This document shows, in pieces, positions 40,447 to 52,319 of a stretch of DNA of 64,000 nucleotides. Position numbers and translations under genes: made by a program. Position 1 is the stretch's first letter. Every line of letters starts with the position of its first letter. Location of the stretch: the NCBI GenBank assembly GCA_026936335.1, contig JAPMXV010000005.1, positions 1 to 64,000 of the forward strand, given 5' to 3'. The stretch comes from Mantamonas sphyraenae. Lineage: Eukaryota; CRuMs; Mantamonadidae. A model generated the notes under the pieces. It ran no database searches. It had not been told where the DNA came from and was given only the letters and a program-made list of their open reading frames with translations.

Positions 40447-43400
40447 ATGACCTCGGCGGGCGAACTGGACAATCTCCTCGCCGAGTTCTCTGGCGGAGAT
40501 CCCACGGACGTCACCCAGTCCACCGCCTACGCGATCCTCAACGAGCTACAGTCCAACGAACGCATCACCGTCGGCCAGTGCGTTGCTCGTGCCCAGTCGT
40601 CCTCGCCACACCCGCTCCTCCCTCTTCTGACACACGTGTGCCGCACTGCCACCACCACCACCACCACCACCACCTACACATAGAGCCGACATGTACAAAG
40701 TCAAGTTCCAGAAGCTGTTTGAGACGGTCATCCGCACGTTTGAGAACAACAAGCACCTGTTCCGCAAGGCGTCCAGCCTCTCGCAGCAGATCCTGCAGCA
40801 GAAACAGCAGCTGGAGGATCTGGAAACCAAGTCGTACAATGACGACGTGGAAATCAATGACCTCAAGAGCGAGGTCATTGCTGCTGAGCAAAAGGGCCAT
40901 GCAAGCCAGGAGACGGTGCAGCTGCGACACTTGGAAATCTCGCAGCTCGAGCAGACCAAGGAGGAGTTGCAGGAGCAGCTCAAGTCGCTGGACACCGAAA
41001 AGAAGGAGAAGATGGAGCCACTGATCGAGTCCCTCACCCGCCAGATCAACGAGCTCAAAGAGCACGTTGGACATCAACGCGAGCTCAAGCAAAAGGAGGA
41101 CGAAACGGCAAAGTCCTTCCGCTCGAAAATCGAGGTCCTCAAACGCACCGTCAACGACCTCGAGGTGGACAAGATGAACGCCCGCATGGAGTCCACCTCC
41201 AAGAAGATCGACCCGGAAAAGGCCAAGTACGTTTCCCAGCCTTTGGTGACCCGCATGCGCACGCCACTCTGGCCGCGCCATTCAACCGTTAGGCGCTCGC
41301 AAGGTCGCCTCTCACGGCCACTTCCCACGCACCGCTTGCCTGTTTTCACGCACACTCTCCTCGTCCATGCCCCGCAACAAGCCTGTTTCCCATTGCAGGC
41401 ACCCATGTGCATCCCGCTGACACAGATATGCGTCCTGTCGCGCCGTCCACCGAGCGCAGAAAGGGAGCCGATGCCGCACAGGCGCAGTTTACGTACTTGG
41501 AGAACCAGGTGAAGCAGCTGGACGAAAAGGTGACCAACCTCAAGTTGCAGGAGGAAGACTTGGTGGAGAGCCGCAAGCTGGCGCAGAAGAGCGAGGCAGA
41601 AACGCGGGAAAAGGCACACAACCAAAAGATCAAGAACATCAACCTGGAGCGGCAGGTGACGCACTTGCGAGGCCAGTTGGAGGACGAGATGGAAAACACC
41701 ACACAGAACAAGAGCGACAAGAAGAAGTTGGCGCTTGACATGAAGACAACGACCACGCAGGCGCGGTATTACGCAGACGAGCTCGTGCGCACCACGCGGG
41801 AGCGAGACCAGGAGGTGAGGAGGTTGCGACGCCTGGAGGCCAGTGTGTCCCAGGTGCAGAACCAGCTACCGCCCATCCAGTTGCAAATCGACGACCTCAA
41901 GCGTGACCTGGAGATGCAGCAGCAGTTTGCACGCGAACAGCAGGACCGCATCCAGGAAGTGAGCAAGGACGTCGACTTGGGTATCTACGACTTTCTGGAC
42001 GAAGAAAACACGCAGAACAAGACAGTGAGCAGGGCCAACCAGACCAAGTCGGACGTCAAGGCCCTGGAACAACAGCTCGCCGTCTTCAAGCAGCAGGAGC
42101 TGCTGTTTCAACGGCTCATCAGCGACTACACTGCCAAACGCGAGCAAAAATCGCGCGAGGCAACAAAACAGCTGGAAAAGCTGGCTGACGTCGAAACGCA
42201 GAAGCAAGTGCTGGGCTCCAAGATCAAAAAGCTCAAAAAGGTGGTGAAGGAGCTGAGCGCACGCACCATGGAGTACAAACGCCTCAGCGAGATTGTGAAG
42301 AATGAGCGCAACCGCAACGCACACATGATCCAGGCCACGACGCAGGCTGCGGCTGAGACCAAGCAGAAAATCAAGATCCTGCAAAACGAAAAGGAGATCC
42401 TGCAGAAGGAGATCCTGGAGAGGGAGGCCAAGCACACAGTGTACGAAACAGACCACGCCGAGGCGGTGAAGGAGCGCAACAAGAGCAAGAACGAGAAGAA
42501 CAAGAGTCTGTTTGAGCTGCGGCAACGACAGGAGCACATGGACCAGCAGTTGACGGAAATTGACAAGCTCAACTCGGTGATCAATTCCATGGAAGAGGAG
42601 ATGCTGCGCATGAAGCGCACGTACGAGGAAAAGGTGGAGGAACGCAACAGGATCGGTCTGCAGTTGATCGACCGCAACGACGAACTGTGCATCCTGTACG
42701 AGAAAGCAAACCTGCAGGAGGAGATCCTGAAGAAGGGAGAGGTGGCGCTGCAGCAGCGCGAGGAAGACCTGCGACGATTCAAGATCGAGGCGAGGGACCT
42801 GGAGCGCCAGGTGGAGTTTGTGCTGGAGAAAAGGGTGCCGCAGAATGTGGAGCTGGAAGAGAAGAAGAACATGCTGGAGGAGATGCTGATGGGCGAACGC
42901 ACAAAGACGATGAAACTGAGCGAGTTGCTGGAGAACCCCAGCACGCAGGAGCGATGGCGTGCGCTGTCGGGCAAGGACCCGTCGCCAAAGGAGCTGGAGA
43001 TGCGCATCCGCTTCCTGGAGGAGCGGCTGAACGAGAAGAAGGAACAGCTACTGGAAAAGAACCTGGTGCTGGAAGAAATCACCGTGCTGTCGGACAGACT
43101 GCGGGCAGAAACAGAGAGCACACGCAGCGAGACGCTGGAACTGGCCAACAAGATCAACGACTTCCAGAACAAGATCAAAACCACGACGCGCAAGATGATG
43201 GCTACGGTGTCCGAGCTGTCGCTGTATCAGGCCAAGTGCATGGAGCTGCAGGGCGAAAACCAGGACATGGAGGAGGAGCTGAGCATGGCCAAGAAACGCT
43301 GGGAGCTTGGCGAACCGCCCACAGATGCGATGGAGGCCGAATACTACCGCATGGAGCGCGAGAGGCTGCGTGCCAAAGAGGAGCGCATGCGCAGGCGCAA

Positions 43401-43590
43401 CCAGGAGCTGGAGGAGCAGGAGCTGGCGTTCACCACCCAGACCACGGCCCAGGCACGCCCCAACGCCTATTTGTCAGAGGACACGGGTCTGCCCAAGCCC
43501 TACGGAGGCAGCGCGCCCTTCTTCCCGACCACGGCTGGCGCACAGATCCGCCACTACCGCAAACCGACACAGCAAGAGATCGAGATTTGA
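40447..43590 (+). CDS. CCDC146: CCDC146/MBO2-like axonemal coiled-coil protein
   Basis: Exons 40447-40577, 40684-41226 and 41460-43590 give 934 aa, close to the length of human CCDC146. Almost the whole chain is heptad coiled coil. Diagnostic segments are LQLIDRNDELCILYEKANLQ, MRIRFLEERLNEKKEQLLEK, the KMMATVSELSLYQAKCMELQ region, and the C-terminal tail RPNAYLSEDTGLPKPYGGSA with IRHYRKP. These match the CCDC146/MBO2 C-terminus closely. The family is a microtubule inner or axoneme-associated protein needed for normal flagellar beating. The presence of this gene argues that the organism has a motile flagellum. The second intron (233 nt) lies after EKAK. Confidence 0.92.
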
Positions 43591-43671
43591 GTGCGAGCGC
43601 ACAGGGGAAATGCAGCACACACGCACAGCATATAGGGGGTCGCAGAGGTTCACTGATCCACTCACTTCACC

Positions 43672-44540
43672 TCATCCAGAGCCGCCCTGCGAGACCAGGT
43701 ACTCGCGGTTGTCGTGACGCCAGAAGCCCGTGGCGTCGCTGAGGATCCACACAACGGTGGGTCCGACGTTGGAGCGCACGAGGTCGTCCAGATCGATGTA
43801 CAGATGGTGTTTGGGCTTGACCATGTCAAAGATTTCGTCCTTGACATCGGCGATGTTGACCGGCTCCTGGCCGTGTTCCTCGAGTTTGGCCATGATGGCG
43901 TTGAGGTGGTAGTTGATGGAAAAGGCGTCCAGGTACTGTTTCTTGCGCAGATCGAGCGCCTTGAGAAAGTATCGCAAGGAGTTTGGATGGTCCCTGTTTT
44001 CCGTGGCCAGGACAAACTCCAGAAAAGCCTTGTAGTCCATCTCGCCCTCATAGGTGGGATGTTCCTGGAACACGCGCGCCAGAAACGCATCTGTGAGTGT
44101 GCCGTTGCCGTAATACGCAAGCTCGGACTGCGACAACAGGCCATTGTGATCTGTGTCCAGCGCGAGAAAGGTTTCTGTGTGGTCACGACCGGGTCGTCGT
44201 CGATTGATTGCACACGAGTCAGCGAGTTTGCTCCGGAGATGACATTGCCATAATGTAAGCGACGACTTACCATACACACGGTAGGCGGCCCAAGGCGAGA
44301 ACCAGTTTGTCTCTTCGGCCCCGTTTGGAAGCTCGTCGGCACGCAGCTCAAAGAGCTCAGCCAGGACAGGTGAGGTGAGCATGGATGGGATGGAGATGCG
44401 ACCTCGTCGCAGAGGGTCCAGAAAGAAGAAGAACTTGCGGACGGCGGTGAACACGTAGTAGGGGCAAAAGGCCTTGTTCTCGCAAACCGGGGCCAACCGC
44501 GGAATGGTATGCATGAGTTCAAATACATAGTTCTCAACAT

Positions 44541-44578
<38 letters not shown>

Positions 44579-45660
44579 CGTGCGTGTTTTCGTGTGAGGA
44601 GAGGGAGGTGTGAGTGGCTGGACACGCGCACACCGCAGGGGTGATCACACATGCCGAGCAACACACCTCTTCGCGCAGATATCCCGAGCCGTCGTCATTG
44701 TACATGGCCAGAGAGATGCGAGTTTGGGTCAGAGACACCTGGGACACAACAAACTGCAGAAACTGTTGTGTGGAGACGCAGCCCTGCTCGTCCTGGGCGA
44801 ATTTGAGAAAGTTGGATGGCGTGAAGAACTGTTCAAACTTCAACAGCAAAAACTCGCTGTTCTGGCCCGCCACCGAGTCGATTTCGTCCTGAGCTGCGTC
44901 CTGGGAGGCTGGAGCGTTGGCCATTGTTGCCTCTGTACTCTCCTTGTCCAATTTGTCCTCTGCGGAGGTCTTGGACAAGCCAGTTTCGCTGCTGCTGCCA
45001 ACCTGGTCGGCCGACCCTTCCCTTCCCAGCGTCATTTCCTCCACCTCAGCCACCATGATCTGCGGTACCATGGAAAAGTTGTGATAATTGATCTGTGCGT
45101 ACGCGTGACGGGGCGCGTGCGTGTGTTGGTGCGTGAGTGCGTGTGCTGCGCCTTGTGCAGAAAAGGCGCCAAAAAACGGGTTCGGCCAAACAACGACGAC
45201 AAGCGTTTCCTTTCGCACGCACGAGGCTGCGGCGTCTTGTTGCCGCCTTGCGACGTGTGAAAGAGACCACATGCACTGGGAAGCATTGACCTACTCGTTG
45301 TTCTGTCTGGCCCGTAAATGCATCCACCGTGGCGGCGACGGATTGGTCGTTCAGGACGTCGGCCATCAGCTCCAGCTCCTCGTTGCTGAGCAGCAGCAGG
45401 TGTTTCTTGGACAGGAAACGTGTGCGAGATTCGCGCTGTACACTTTGATGCAGTTCATTGTCAGCTCCAGGTCGTCGATAGTAGAACCTCGGCAGCAATT
45501 TCAACGACGGCTGCACTTTGTACTCCTCCTCCAGCCGCTCCATCATGATGCTGTGCAGCTCCTTCTCCACATCGTTCTCAAGATCTTCTTCTGTTTTCGA
45601 CTCGATGGGATTCTCTGCGTTGTATTGTTGAAGCAGTGTTGCCCACGATCGCGACGACAT
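43672..45660 (-). CDS. PPP2R3C: PP2A regulatory subunit B'' (PPP2R3C-like)
   Basis: Exons 45660-45295, 45092-44667, 44541-44271 and 44174-43672 give 521 aa. Hallmarks of PPP2R3C/G5PR appear in order: LPRFYYRRPG, SKKHLLLLSNEELE, INYHNFSMV, QTRISLAMYNDDGSGYLREE, YYVFTAVRKFFFFLDPLRRG, ETNWFSPWAAYRVY, LDTDHNGLLSQSEL, EGEMDYKAFLEFVLA, VKDEIFDMVKPK and WRHDNREYLV. Two EF-hand units bind calcium. The protein targets the PP2A catalytic core, and PPP2R3C in animals is found at the Golgi, centrosome and nucleus. An insert of about 60 residues, rich in Glu/Asp/Ser, follows INYHNF and is absent from the animal protein. The alternative ATG at 45735 would overlap the SMC6 stop. Confidence 0.93.
44543..44586. 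repeat. (TG)n/(CA)n microsatellite at a 3' splice site
   Basis: Sixteen perfect TG units (44543-44574) run into CGTG units to about 44586. On the coding (minus) strand this is a (CA)n tract that abuts the acceptor of the second PPP2R3C intron and takes the place of the usual pyrimidine tract. Confidence 0.9.
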
Positions 45661-45731
45661 CAGGTCCTTCGATCGCAGGTCCTTTTTGTTTTTGTTGGGC
45701 TGATGTGGGTCACACGCAACCAAACACAACA

Positions 45732-48700
45732 TCATCCCAACCTCGCCCGCCTCCTGTCTGACCCTGTACCGGATGATGCACGCCCGTCGCTCCCGTCTTC
45801 GTCCTCGACCCCATCCCGCTCGTCCCGGTTGCGTTTGAGTCCGTGTGCCGCGCTGCTGCGGTGCACCTTGAACATGTGCACTTGTGGGGGGTCACGAGAC
45901 AACAGCTCTTGCGTGAACCCGTGTGGAGAAAAGTACATGCTCTGCGTTTCCGTGTCAATGTTCAGTGCCTGCTCGATCAGCGTCCGCCGCCGTCCCTCGT
46001 CCATGTACACGTCAAACTCGTCGACGCCATGAAACGGGGCGTTTACATTCTGCCACGTCGCAAGCAGAAATGCAAGGGTGATTGTTGACATTTCGCCTCC
46101 GCTTGCTCCTTTGCTGGCGTCCTCCTGCTGAGCCTCCTCCGTGTCGCGAAGATCCTTAATCTTGATGTGCAGTTCGCCCTTACTGCTCTGCGCAAACAGC
46201 AACTTTGACTGTATCTCTGCCACTTTCTCGCTGATTTCCTCCTGCGTCAGCGTCGTGTTCCGCCTTACCGCCTCCACCTCCGCGCGAAGCTGATCTACTT
46301 CTGTGACGCTGAACGTCACCTTGCTATGGAAATGCATCGTCTCCAGCACCTTGCGCAGTGTATGCTTGAACCGCATGTGGTTGCGTGTCACGATGTTGTG
46401 CATCGCCGTCCTGCGCTCCGTCAGCTCGTGATCCAATTCGTGCCACTCTGCACGAACAGCCTCCACTTGCTCCTTCATCGTTGTGTGCTGGTTCAATTGC
46501 ATGTACAGCTTGTTCTTCAGACTTTCTACGTCCAGATCCTTTGCCTTTTCCTCCGCATCCTTCAGCTTTTGCTCCATTGCAGACCGCTGCCCTTGCAACA
46601 CCTCCAACGACGTCGTCAGCTTTCTTCGCAGATCGTCAATGGGAGCGTCTGCCGGCAGATACTTTCGTGCCTCCTCTTCCAGCTGCTCCACCTCCTCCTC
46701 CAGCATTTCCAGGTCTCGCTCCAGCTTTGCGATCCCACCGTTCTTCAGCGCCAAGATGGCTTGCGCCTCCTTGTGTGCTTCGTCCTCCAGCTTGTTCTTT
46801 TCCTTTTGCAGTTTGTTCATCTGTCGCATGCTCTTTCTCAAGTCGGACTGCATCTTGGCAAGCTGCTTCCGACGCTTTTCCACATCGGCTCCTTGGCCAA
46901 GCAACTCGTCGATCCGTTCTTGTGCCGCGTCCACCTCCTTCTTCTTCTCTGAAATATCCCGCTCCACCGACTCTACGACCTTGCGCGCTTCTTCAATCTC
47001 GTTTTCCAGCGACCTGTTGTCCAGACTCTCCAGCGTACGCTCCAGACGAGTTTTCTGCTCGCCTAGCGACGTCAGCACGTTTGCGGCTGCGTTCTTGGCC
47101 TCCTCCAGTTTCCGTTGATCGTTCACATTCTTTCGGATGCGCCGTTCCACTTCATCCTTTTTCCCCAAGGCATCGCGCAGCTTCTGCATGGCCACGTCGA
47201 TTTCCATGTTGCAGCTGTGCAGCTCCGCTTCGGCGTCTCTGATCTGCTGCGCTCGATCCATCTTCAGCGGAGTCCCCCTGGGCACGTTTGTCTTTTCATA
47301 GAAAGTGGCTGCACGAGCCCACGACAGCGTGCGCATGGACGTGCCCAAGCTCACCACGATGCGCACAGACGTTTGGCGTAGCCTCAACCAGCGATCGCTG
47401 TCTCCGATGTCTCGGTGGTACACGGCCATGTCCATTGTCGTCGAGTCCACCAGCACGTTGTGTGCCCACGCCGACTTGTACGACAGGCACATCACCGCCG
47501 GGATCCCTTCGTCCGGAATGTCCAAAATCTTCTCCCTGGCCCTACGCCCACGGTTGCTGCTGCTGCTGCTGCTCTCGTCGCCATCAAACATGTTCTTGTT
47601 GGAAATGAGCGAGCCGCTCTCTGTGCGCCAGCTGATCTTGTACGCTGGTGCCGGTTCGGCAAGGATCAAGCGCACCTTGTCGTTGGGCACACGCAGCTTT
47701 TTGGCCAATCCCTTGACACGATTCCAGTCGTCACGCGTACCAACTACCACCGAGTTGAGCGTGGTGGGTCGAATTGTTGCGCTGAGGTGTTTCTGCCATT
47801 GGGTGGCCGACACGCTCACGTAGTCAGCCAAAGGGGCCATCGGCGGCACATCAAACTCCTTGGCCATCTTGTTGATCTGGCGTATCCACGAGTCGTACTC
47901 ACGGCCATGGAAGAACGAGCTACTGGAAGACGACGCCTTGATCTTGACCAGCTTGCCCTTCACGCCGTGTGCCTTGCCTTTGGCCGACTCCACCTCGCGC
48001 TGGCGGTCGTGCACCATGCGCAACACACGCGATTTCTCCGAAGAGATGCTTCCGTCGTTTTGCACGCTGTTGAATTCGGCTTCAGCTTGATCTTTCCTTG
48101 CCTGTGCCTCCTCGATCTTTACCTGCACAGCATCGAGCTCAGCCACAAGCCTCCTGCGCTCATCAGAGGTTTGATCTTTGGCCAGCTCGTCCTGGCGAGC
48201 CTGCAGCCTGCGCTCTGCTTCTGCGTGTTCGCTCTCGAGCGCAGCCAACTCCTTGAGCAAACTGTCGCGTACAGCTTCTTCGCGGCGCACTTGGATACGT
48301 TGCGCGGCGCCCGTGGATCGTTCGATGCTGTCTTTGAGGTCGTCGGAATCTGCTTGAAGTTGCGCGATTTGCTGTTCCAAGGGCACGATCTGGGTTGCCT
48401 CCATCGTCCTTTTTGTGTCCTCGAGAGTGTGGTGGTCTTGCTCGGCCTGCGTGAGCCTGTGCTGAAACATTCGCAGGTTGGATTCGGTTTGTTCACGCTG
48501 CATGTGCTTGGCATTGGACTGAGACAGTAAGATCTTTGCGTCCAGTTTGTTCATCTGGCGCTGGATATGCTCGGTGGACAGGCTTTGCACCTGCGCGCGG
48601 AGCTTGTGGACGGACAGCCCGAGTTCCTTCACGGTGCGCTCCTTGGCACGCAGGATCGCGTCTTGTTCGTCGTGTTCCTGCTTGGCAGTGCGCAGACGCT

Positions 48701-49592
48701 GGTCAAGTTCGGTGTGCTCCATAGCCTCCTCGAGAAACTCGTAGCGCTTGCGGGCGTTGATTTTCTGGTTGAAGGCACGTGCGCGATCCTGGTCGACCAG
48801 CACCATGGGATTGCTAGCCTGCAGGCCGAAAACATCCACAATCGACTGCACACTGGTTGCACTGTGGCGGCTCGACACCACCGGTTGCATGGCGCTGTTG
48901 TACACTGCAAACTTGCTGCTGATCGCGCCCACTTTAGATCGCTTCAGCACACGCTCCACCACAATGGTTTCGTCGAAAGCGGCCACTTGCGACGAGCCCT
49001 CGTTCCCTTCGCCTGTGTACACCAGCTCTCCCGACGAGTCGCGGTTGTGCAGATGCACGCGTACGACACACTCGCTGGGCAGGAACAATCGGCGGGAACC
49101 CGCCAGTGTTTTCGCGCCAGTTTCCCACACGCCCCAACGGTGTCAGTGCTGGCAGAGACGTGTCGTGTACGACAGCACAAGGCACAGTCTACATGGCACT
49201 TGCAAAGCGAGTGACGGCGAATGACCAAGGACATGACTCGGACCACTGTGATGAACATCGCGTCGCAGACCACCTCTCACGACGTACCTCGAACCCTCCC
49301 GCATGACCTCGGGCAGCTTCATGCGCTCGTTAAAGCGGCCGCGAAGGCACACCATGATGGCCACCATGATGGCACTCTTGCCACGTCCGTTCTTTCCCGT
49401 GATAAAGTTGAAGCGGGGCCCCAGTGGCGCGCTGAGCTCTTTGTGGATCATAAAGTTTTTCATGTCGACCTGCTTGACTGCCCCGGGCGCAAAGTCCACG
49501 TGCTCATGGTCTGCACTGCCAAGGTCGTCCAATTGCATGCCCTGCGAAGCATTGCGGCGGTGACTGCGGCTTCTGCCTCTGCTGCTGCTCAT
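45732..49592 (-). CDS. SMC6: SMC6, SMC5/6 complex ATPase
   Basis: Exons 49592-49288 and 49074-45732 (213-nt intron, GTACGT...TGCCCAG) give 1215 aa. The head half has VKQVDMKNFMIHKEL and the Walker A FITGKNGRGKSAIM. Across the intron comes REGSSECVVRVHLHNR, then the SMC6-type segment DVFGLQASNPMVLVDQDRA. Two long coiled coils flank a hinge region near residues 480-680. The C-terminal half ends with the ABC signature ASGGEMSTITLAFLLATW and Walker B GVDEFDVYMDEGRR, the latter diagnostic of SMC6. The complex acts in homologous-recombination repair and restriction of extrachromosomal DNA. The start codon is head-to-head with the ELG1-like gene. Confidence 0.92.
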
Positions 49593-49641
49593 GGCGGGGG
49601 TCTGCGTTGGGGCCCGCAGTGCATCCCGTCCCGTGTCCTGC
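49593..49641. promoter_or_regulatory. Divergent SMC6/ELG1 promoter, about 49 bp
   Basis: The SMC6 ATG (49592, minus) and the preferred ELG1-like ATG (49642, plus) are 49 bp apart. A plus-strand ATG at 49591 lies inside the same CATG palindrome as the SMC6 start, so choosing it would make the two coding regions overlap by 2 bp. I therefore prefer 49642. Regulatory elements are not identifiable. Confidence 0.45.
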
Positions 49642-52209
49642 ATGGAACGTTTCCTCAAACCCAGACCCGCGTCGCAAGAGGTCACCGGAGCTTCAGACGC
49701 CGTCGATGTCGCGTCTGTTGCAAACGTATCGGCGGGGGACGGCGGGGAGAAGCCTCGGGGAAGAGTGCGTGCAAGCAGAAAACGCAAGGCGAGTCACGTG
49801 GATGCAGAGGACACGGATACGGGTGGTGGCCAGGAGGCGGTGCAAGACGTGCCCCCAAAGCACGATGAGAAACGAGCCAAGCCTCTTCACCCGTTCTTTT
49901 CAAAGACCGGGCGGCAGAAGTTGAGTGATCAGACGACGAAGCAGACGAGCGAAGAGCAGCAAGTTGAGCGTCTGCGCAAGGAGCGGGCACAGAGCACGGA
50001 ACTACAGCGCAAACTGCTCGGTGGCAAGAAGCTTAATCCGTTCTTTGCTCAGACGGCGGCTGCAACAGCGGCCAAGGCAGCAGGCAAGCGAGCAGCTGGC
50101 AGCAGCGGCCTGATCAGGAGCAAGCCAACACGACTCGTCGCCGCGCCCCTGTTTCCGCACATCAGCCACATCCAACAGCTCAACCATGTGGACAGTGTAT
50201 CCGCGCGTTTGCGTGCACTGTGTACCCAAAATCGCGAGCAGACGCTGGCATTGATGGAGGCAGCAGCAGCGGCTGAGTCGACCGCTTTGGCTTCAGCGAA
50301 CCCGGCTCGCGCCAACGGCTCACTTGGGCAACTGAGCTGGTCGCGTGCTCAGGTTTCCCAGGCGTGGTCGTCGTCGCAGCAACAGAGATCACAGTCCAAG
50401 CGCTCATCCACGCTCCCGGTGTCGTTTGCGGACGCGGTCGTGGCAGGACGGTTTGTGCGCGAGAACCCATCGTGCCAAGAGGCGTTGGTGCAGGTGAAAC
50501 GACTGGTGGAAATGTATGCACCGAACGATGGAAGCGTGGAGATGGAGGAGCTGGAGGGCCGGATGGCGGCGTACCTGACGCGTACACAGGAGAAAGACAC
50601 GGGACGCCAGCTGTGGCAGGATCTGCACAGGCCGCACAGGCACTTCAACGTGTGCGGCAACGCCATCAACACGTATACGCTGGCCGACTGGTTGCACAAG
50701 TGGCGCATGCGCATGGGGCAGCCTGCGGTGAGCGGCAACCGTCAGGCATGGAATGAGGCCATGCCCTTTGTGGCCAACCGCCCGCAAGAGCTGCGAGAGA
50801 GGTACCAGGCCATGCGCAAGAGTTCCAAGCGCCTGTTGGCCTCGCTTCACAACACGGTGCTCATCAGCGGGCCGGCAGGCTCTGCAAAGACCTCGGCTGT
50901 GTACACGTGTGCGGACGAGATGGGTTTCCACGTACACGAAGTCAACGCAGGTGGCAACCGCAACGGCGCGTACATTACGCAGCACCTGCGCGAGGCGACC
51001 CAGTCGCTGAATGTAAACGGGTCGGAGAAGCTGCGCTTGGTGCTGTTCACTCAGGTGGATGAACTGTTTGAAGACCTGGACAAGGGCTTCATCAAGGTGC
51101 TGCGATGGTTCGTGGCCTCATCCAAGGTGCCCATTGTGATCGTCTGCAACGACGTGACCCCGGATCTGTACAGCCTGGGCCCTGTGCAGCACCTCAGCTT
51201 TGAGCAGCCGTCGCTCCCGGATGTTTTCTCCCTGTGCACGTTTGTGGCCACCTACCACGGCTTCAGCCTGTGCCCTGACGAGCTCCACTTTGCCATCCAG
51301 GCGTGTGATTACGACCTCAAGCGACTGTTGGTTCTGATGCAGTGGGGCTCGTACGCGCAGTCGTGCACCATGCGCCACGCACAGCTGGACAAGCGCCTGC
51401 CTCTCCTCGACCTGGGTATGCACATGCCGCAGACCCTGCCCCGCTCGAGCCTGTTGGCCCTGGCTGCGTTCCGGCCAAGCTCAGACACGTCACCACAGGT
51501 GCCCTTTTCCTGGCGACACCAAGCACAGCTGCAGCTTGTGCTGCACACAGTGGACGGCGACGGCAGCGCACAAGACTGCGAAGAGGCCATGGTACGCCGC
51601 AGCCTGGAAACGTGCGCACAGCTGTCTTGGCTCAACGTGCCCCAGCGGCTAGCCTCGTTTACAAGCACCCGTGTCCTGTGTGCCTCCGATAGCCAGCCCA
51701 GCAAGGAGCAATGGGAGCTGCTGCAATCCTTAAGCGACTTTCAAGACACAATCAGCCAGGTGGACATGTGTATGGCTGTACAACGGCGAGACGACGCGGA
51801 ACAGGAGGACATCAACACGGCGCGGTTGCTGGACGTCTGCAGCGAAATTGAAACACGCGCCACACTGCAGCTTTTGAGCACACACACAGACGAGGAGCGG
51901 GGCACACACATGCTGCTGGACAACCAGCGCGCTGGAAGAACGGACGTGGACGACACACACGCTGCACTTGCCGCCATGGCCCAGATTGCTCTCGATGCGG
52001 GCTCTCATGTGCAGGACCGAGTCTCGACACGCTTGCGCATGGGGTTTGTGCAACGCATTGTAGACGCACACACGACGCAGCATCAGGTGCACGAATCCGG
52101 GAGGAGGCGAGCTGCAAAGCGTGATGCACGGCCCCCATCGTTTCTCGGTCGGAGCGGACATGCAACGCTAGAGTTGTTACAGCGGGTGGCCTACACCAGC
52201 AGCGCGTGA
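49642..52209 (+). CDS. ATAD5: ELG1/ATAD5-like PCNA-unloading AAA+ protein
   Basis: A single-exon protein of 855 aa from ATG 49642 (872 from 49591). The Walker A segment LISGPAGSAKTSAVYTCADE (about 408-427) and the adjacent GFHVHEVNAGGNRNGAYI resemble the ATAD5/Elg1 AAA+ core. Walker B-like LVLFTQVDELFEDLDKGF and KVPIVIVCNDVTPDLYSL follow. The N-terminus is disordered, with MERFLKPRP, HPFFSKTGRQK and LNPFFAQT segments like those used by Elg1 proteins for PCNA or SUMO contact. The protein would replace RFC1 in an alternative RFC complex that removes PCNA after replication. It is smaller than human ATAD5. The neighbouring SMC6 gene has a related genome-maintenance role. Confidence 0.85.
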   Translation: MERFLKPRPASQEVTGASDAVDVASVANVSAGDGGEKPRGRVRASRKRKASHVDAEDTDTGGGQEAVQDVPPKHDEKRAKPLHPFFSKTGRQKLSDQTTKQTSEEQQVERLRKERAQSTELQRKLLGGKKLNPFFAQTAAATAAKAAGKRAAGSSGLIRSKPTRLVAAPLFPHISHIQQLNHVDSVSARLRALCTQNREQTLALMEAAAAAESTALASANPARANGSLGQLSWSRAQVSQAWSSSQQQRSQSKRSSTLPVSFADAVVAGRFVRENPSCQEALVQVKRLVEMYAPNDGSVEMEELEGRMAAYLTRTQEKDTGRQLWQDLHRPHRHFNVCGNAINTYTLADWLHKWRMRMGQPAVSGNRQAWNEAMPFVANRPQELRERYQAMRKSSKRLLASLHNTVLISGPAGSAKTSAVYTCADEMGFHVHEVNAGGNRNGAYITQHLREATQSLNVNGSEKLRLVLFTQVDELFEDLDKGFIKVLRWFVASSKVPIVIVCNDVTPDLYSLGPVQHLSFEQPSLPDVFSLCTFVATYHGFSLCPDELHFAIQACDYDLKRLLVLMQWGSYAQSCTMRHAQLDKRLPLLDLGMHMPQTLPRSSLLALAAFRPSSDTSPQVPFSWRHQAQLQLVLHTVDGDGSAQDCEEAMVRRSLETCAQLSWLNVPQRLASFTSTRVLCASDSQPSKEQWELLQSLSDFQDTISQVDMCMAVQRRDDAEQEDINTARLLDVCSEIETRATLQLLSTHTDEERGTHMLLDNQRAGRTDVDDTHAALAAMAQIALDAGSHVQDRVSTRLRMGFVQRIVDAHTTQHQVHESGRRRAAKRDARPPSFLGRSGHATLELLQRVAYTSSA

Positions 52210-52319
52210 GAATCGGATGCCGACCAATGTGGGAGATTTCTTTCGTGGACGCAGCCCCCGGCTCTCCCTCTTTCCGTGCCATAACAGAATTCAGGACGAA
52301 ACAAAACACAATCTCCCGC

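Noticed and set aside
45732-49592. SMC5 instead of SMC6
   Set aside because: The Walker B DEFDVYMD, the segment around SNPMVLVDQDRA and the head sequence MKNFMIHKEL fit SMC6, not SMC5.
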